Shown one piece after another: positions 61,350 to 64,000 of a stretch of DNA of 64,000 nucleotides. The translations under genes were made by a program, and so were the position numbers. The notes beneath the pieces are model-generated. The model had not been told where the DNA came from. It ran no database searches and saw only the letters and a program-made list of their open reading frames with translations. The DNA is from Pseudorasbora parva (Eukaryota > Chordata > Actinopteri > Cypriniformes > Gobionidae). Location: positions 37,257,138-37,321,137 of the forward strand of contig NC_090191.1 of the NCBI RefSeq assembly GCF_024679245.1, read 5' to 3'. The stretch's first letter is position 1. Each line of letters begins with the position of its first letter.

Positions 61350-61809
61350 GTGGACACCCACGAACACAGATTCATTCACAGCCGTCCGAACCCATCAGTG
61401 TCGTGTTGTACCCCGTTAGGTTTATTAATGGGCAGTATAAGTTTGCCATGATTCTCAGCCATGTAGTGTTTGAAGCAATATTTGCCTGTCAGTTATACTC
61501 CGGCTTATCTTCTATTTTAGCATTCATTGAAACCAAAGTACTGGTTTTATATTTTTCTCATCCGTTGCCAGTTTAGAGCACTGCGGCAAGTGCCGGATCC
61601 GAACAAAAATGCTGACACTTGACTGTACATATCAATGTATAATCTAATACTACTAGTAAATATTATATATTACAATTACTTTATTGATAGTAGTAGTATT
61701 TTCTAACTTCAATTAATATTAATATTCATTTATATTTAATATTAATTTGTAAATTAATCTTATTAGTAAATATTATTTTAATACTGCATTTAGTATGTTG
61801 TGGTTGTTG

Positions 61810-61810
<1 letters not shown>

Positions 61811-61850
<40 letters not shown>
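61811..61850. repeat. (ATT)n microsatellite
   Basis: About 13 ATT units. Confidence 0.95.
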
Positions 61851-61860
61851 TATGATTAAT

Positions 61861-62621
61861 ATTGAAGTATAGCCTGGATGCCAGCCGAACTCAGCCCCGC
61901 TCACTACATTTGAGCTCGGGAAGTTCGGTCTGGACTCGATCCGTAGAGGAGTGATTATGTCCGAACAGAAACTGTTCGGACCAATGAAATCATCAGGGCG
62001 GGCTTTAGACGATGACGGACAGATGATCAACCGTAACGTAATAATGCACGTCATCAAAGGCCCTTGGGTTGATTTTGTTCTAATCCTAAACGGAGAACTT
62101 ATTCGTATATGCATTCACCTTCACCTTCTCTCTCAGAAATGATGATCGTGTTGTAAGTACTCTGTGTATCCTTAAATTCTTTTTTTTTACAACACCAGCA
62201 AAGATTGTTTAGACTCATCTTTTTCTTCTAATGTTACTTATTCTAGCGTGTGTGCGAACAGGGTTGCCAAGTTTTTACAACAAAACCCACCAACTACTAG
62301 CCCAAAACAAGCCCAATAGCTTTTGGGGAGTAAAATGTGTTATTTTGGCAAGGTTGCCTGCTAAAATTCGCATTTCTGGGTCTATATATCACATAATTGA
62401 AGTCACTACAACCCCCGCTGGAAAACTTGGCAACACAGTGCAGTTGAGTTCTGTTTACATTTGACAACTAACATTATGCGTCTCTCCGTTGCTCTGATTG
62501 GTTGTAGGTCTATCTAATTGAGGTCTTTTCTGGTTTGGTTGAAACATGCCCCATAATCACAGCCCAATGGAGCTATATTCTGACTAGAATTGAGTATGAC
62601 AACCTCAGGCTAATTGTAGTA
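61861..62621. mobile_element. hAT-like MITE, copy 2, with imperfect target duplication
   Basis: The element proper is 61870-62612, ends TAGCCTGGATGCC and CTCAGGCTA. The flanks ATTGAAGTA (61861-61869) and ATTGTAGTA (62613-62621) differ at one base. Its left 200 bases match 8598-8800. It contains a smaller TIR element at 62262-62436. Confidence 0.7.
62262..62436. mobile_element. Small TIR element GGGTTGCCAAGTTTTT inside the 61870 element
   Basis: GGGTTGCCAAGTTTTTACAA at left and GGAAAACTTGGCAACAC at right form an inverted pair over 175 bases. Confidence 0.6.
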
Positions 62622-64000
62622 GTAGTAATTAATAAACTTAAATATTTTTAGGGCCCAAGTTCCAATGGTGTGAGGGCCCTATTGGAATGGCTTCGTTTAT
62701 GTATTATTATTTATACATTACATTTGTTTGTTATTATAATTATTATTATTATTAACTACACTATGAATGGTAGTCTCTCCTTCAGAGGCAAGAGTTCACA
62801 GGTGACAGATACAGCAGAAGCTGTGTGTATGTGTGTGTGTGACAGCGGTGAAGATTGCTCTGTCGCACACCCTTATGTAAGGCCTCAGTCATTCTCACAC
62901 TACGATTGACCTCCCAGCAAGCGTACGGATCCACGGGTCAATCCCTGTCACTTCTCATCAACTCACATCGCATGTGTGATTGTCTTCGCCAACACCTTCT
63001 TGTAGTTCGCTGAATGTTTCGGGTCATGGACATCCAGATGACGCAGTTCTCTGAATCAACATATCCCCCACACGTACCCCTCCTGCCCCCTGAACTCCAT
63101 CTCATGAATATGAATGAATTAACCCCGGCGGTTATTAGCATTGTCTTATGTGTCTGCAGTTTGGCGGCGATCTGCTGTTCTGCGTTTCCCCACTTCATTT
63201 CGCTCACATACCCTCACGCGCCGAGGTTTGGGCCCCCTGTTCCTCCCGGCCGCAAGCCGGAAATTAACTTTGTCAGTCCTCTGCATATTGAAAAGGAGAG
63301 CTCTGGCTCGTTCAGTGGACACACATACTCGAACGCAGGCGTACACGTATGTGCTTTTGCACCACGTTCCCCCTCACGCAGGCCGTTTCTGTCCTTCCCT
63401 ACCTAGACTCGCAATTCACACACCTCGGATGCCGTACGAGGCACATTCTGAACCCCGGTTGCATCTGGTGCCGAGCATCACGGGGAGAGTTAGCTGGCAC
63501 AGTGATGAACGGTCATGCTTAATGTCACAGCTCAGCGAGGAGCGGCCAGGAACGCCGGCTCGGGAGAGTGAAATACAGCCTCTGCGGTGAGAAATGCAGC
63601 GCGGGCCTAAAAAAGAGCTGTATTATTATTGTCCGGTTCGGCCGCTCGGTGTGTGAGTTTTGGCCGGTGTGGGTGTGAAAGTGCTGGAGGCTGATGCTCT
63701 CCATGGTTCCAGCCGTCCTCTTTCACAGGCCATCGACTGCGAATGCGAGGCTGCGCCAAAACACTCTTTCCTCAGACCTCTTATTGTCTCGCGTTATTGC
63801 TCTGTGTCTCTTTTTCCTCTCTCAGAATTATTAAAGCAGCGTTATTAAAGTGCACGTACTGTACGGCATGGTAGTCGTTCACATCAGATCTGACTCATTT
63901 CTACTAAAGTTACTTCCATTTTCTGAAAGAAGACGTGGCCAAATCCTCTAACACCTGGCCAAAGTTGACACATGTGTGAGATTAATGGGTCGTACACAGA

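Larger units (their letters stand above)
61350..64000 (+). other. erc1: Start of the next erc1 intron, incomplete
   Basis: Begins with GTGGAC after AAG. It holds an ATT array (61811-61850) and a hAT-like element with an inner small TIR element (61870-62612). From about 62640 to 64000 I recognise nothing; the stretch 62900-63800 is GC-richer and has CpGs, and its open frames resemble no family. Confidence 0.8.

Noticed and set aside
63014..63590. 130- and 149-residue overlapping frames as a gene
   Set aside because: Two overlapping frames in a GC-richer stretch, with no domain, splice context or family match.

Overview
The window is a piece of a teleost fish genome, most likely a cyprinid close to zebrafish. 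This rests on the only recognisable gene, on one V-SINE, and on very many DNA-transposon relics: Tc1-like, hAT-like, TTAA-target and TA-target miniature elements. Base composition is AT-rich outside the exons, and long pure microsatellites are common. I see no bacterial-type operons, no CRISPR array and no intact transposon gene.

Gene content: one gene on the + strand, erc1 (ELKS/CAST family active-zone and cortical scaffold). It runs from the coding start at 12986 past the right edge of the window. Eight coding exons can be placed to the base: 12986-13678, 30365-30781, 39695-39769, 41098-41253, 41771-41863, 43549-43716, 45977-46144 and 61212-61349. They give 636 codons, about the first 57% of a protein that is about 1,100 residues in mammals. 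Every exon ends at a codon boundary. The first coding exon opens with 197 bases of 5' UTR holding three small upstream ORFs, and its splice acceptor uses a CT microsatellite as polypyrimidine tract. One intron has a GC donor (39770). The exon at 41771 corresponds to a segment that is optional in mammalian ERC1.

Region by region: 1-12788 is the upstream intron or 5' flank, with two large TIR elements having clean target duplications (4795-7352, 11179-12314) and several small ones. Intron 13679-30364 is a repeat field (foldback element, decayed Tc1, SINE plus palindrome, long GT and TCTA arrays). Intron 30782-39694 carries a Tc1-like element broken by a 1.17-kb TTAA element. The introns between 39770 and 45976 are short. 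Intron 46145-61211 holds a second copy of the same Tc1-like element without that insertion, a hAT-like element (54408-55453), and some non-repetitive stretches that could be regulatory. From 61350 to the end lies the next, incomplete intron.

I found no new gene system. The most informative observations are the splice-site peculiarities of erc1, the paired filled and empty TTAA site inside two sibling Tc1 copies, and the frameshifts shared by those siblings, which suggest the copies moved as already defective elements.
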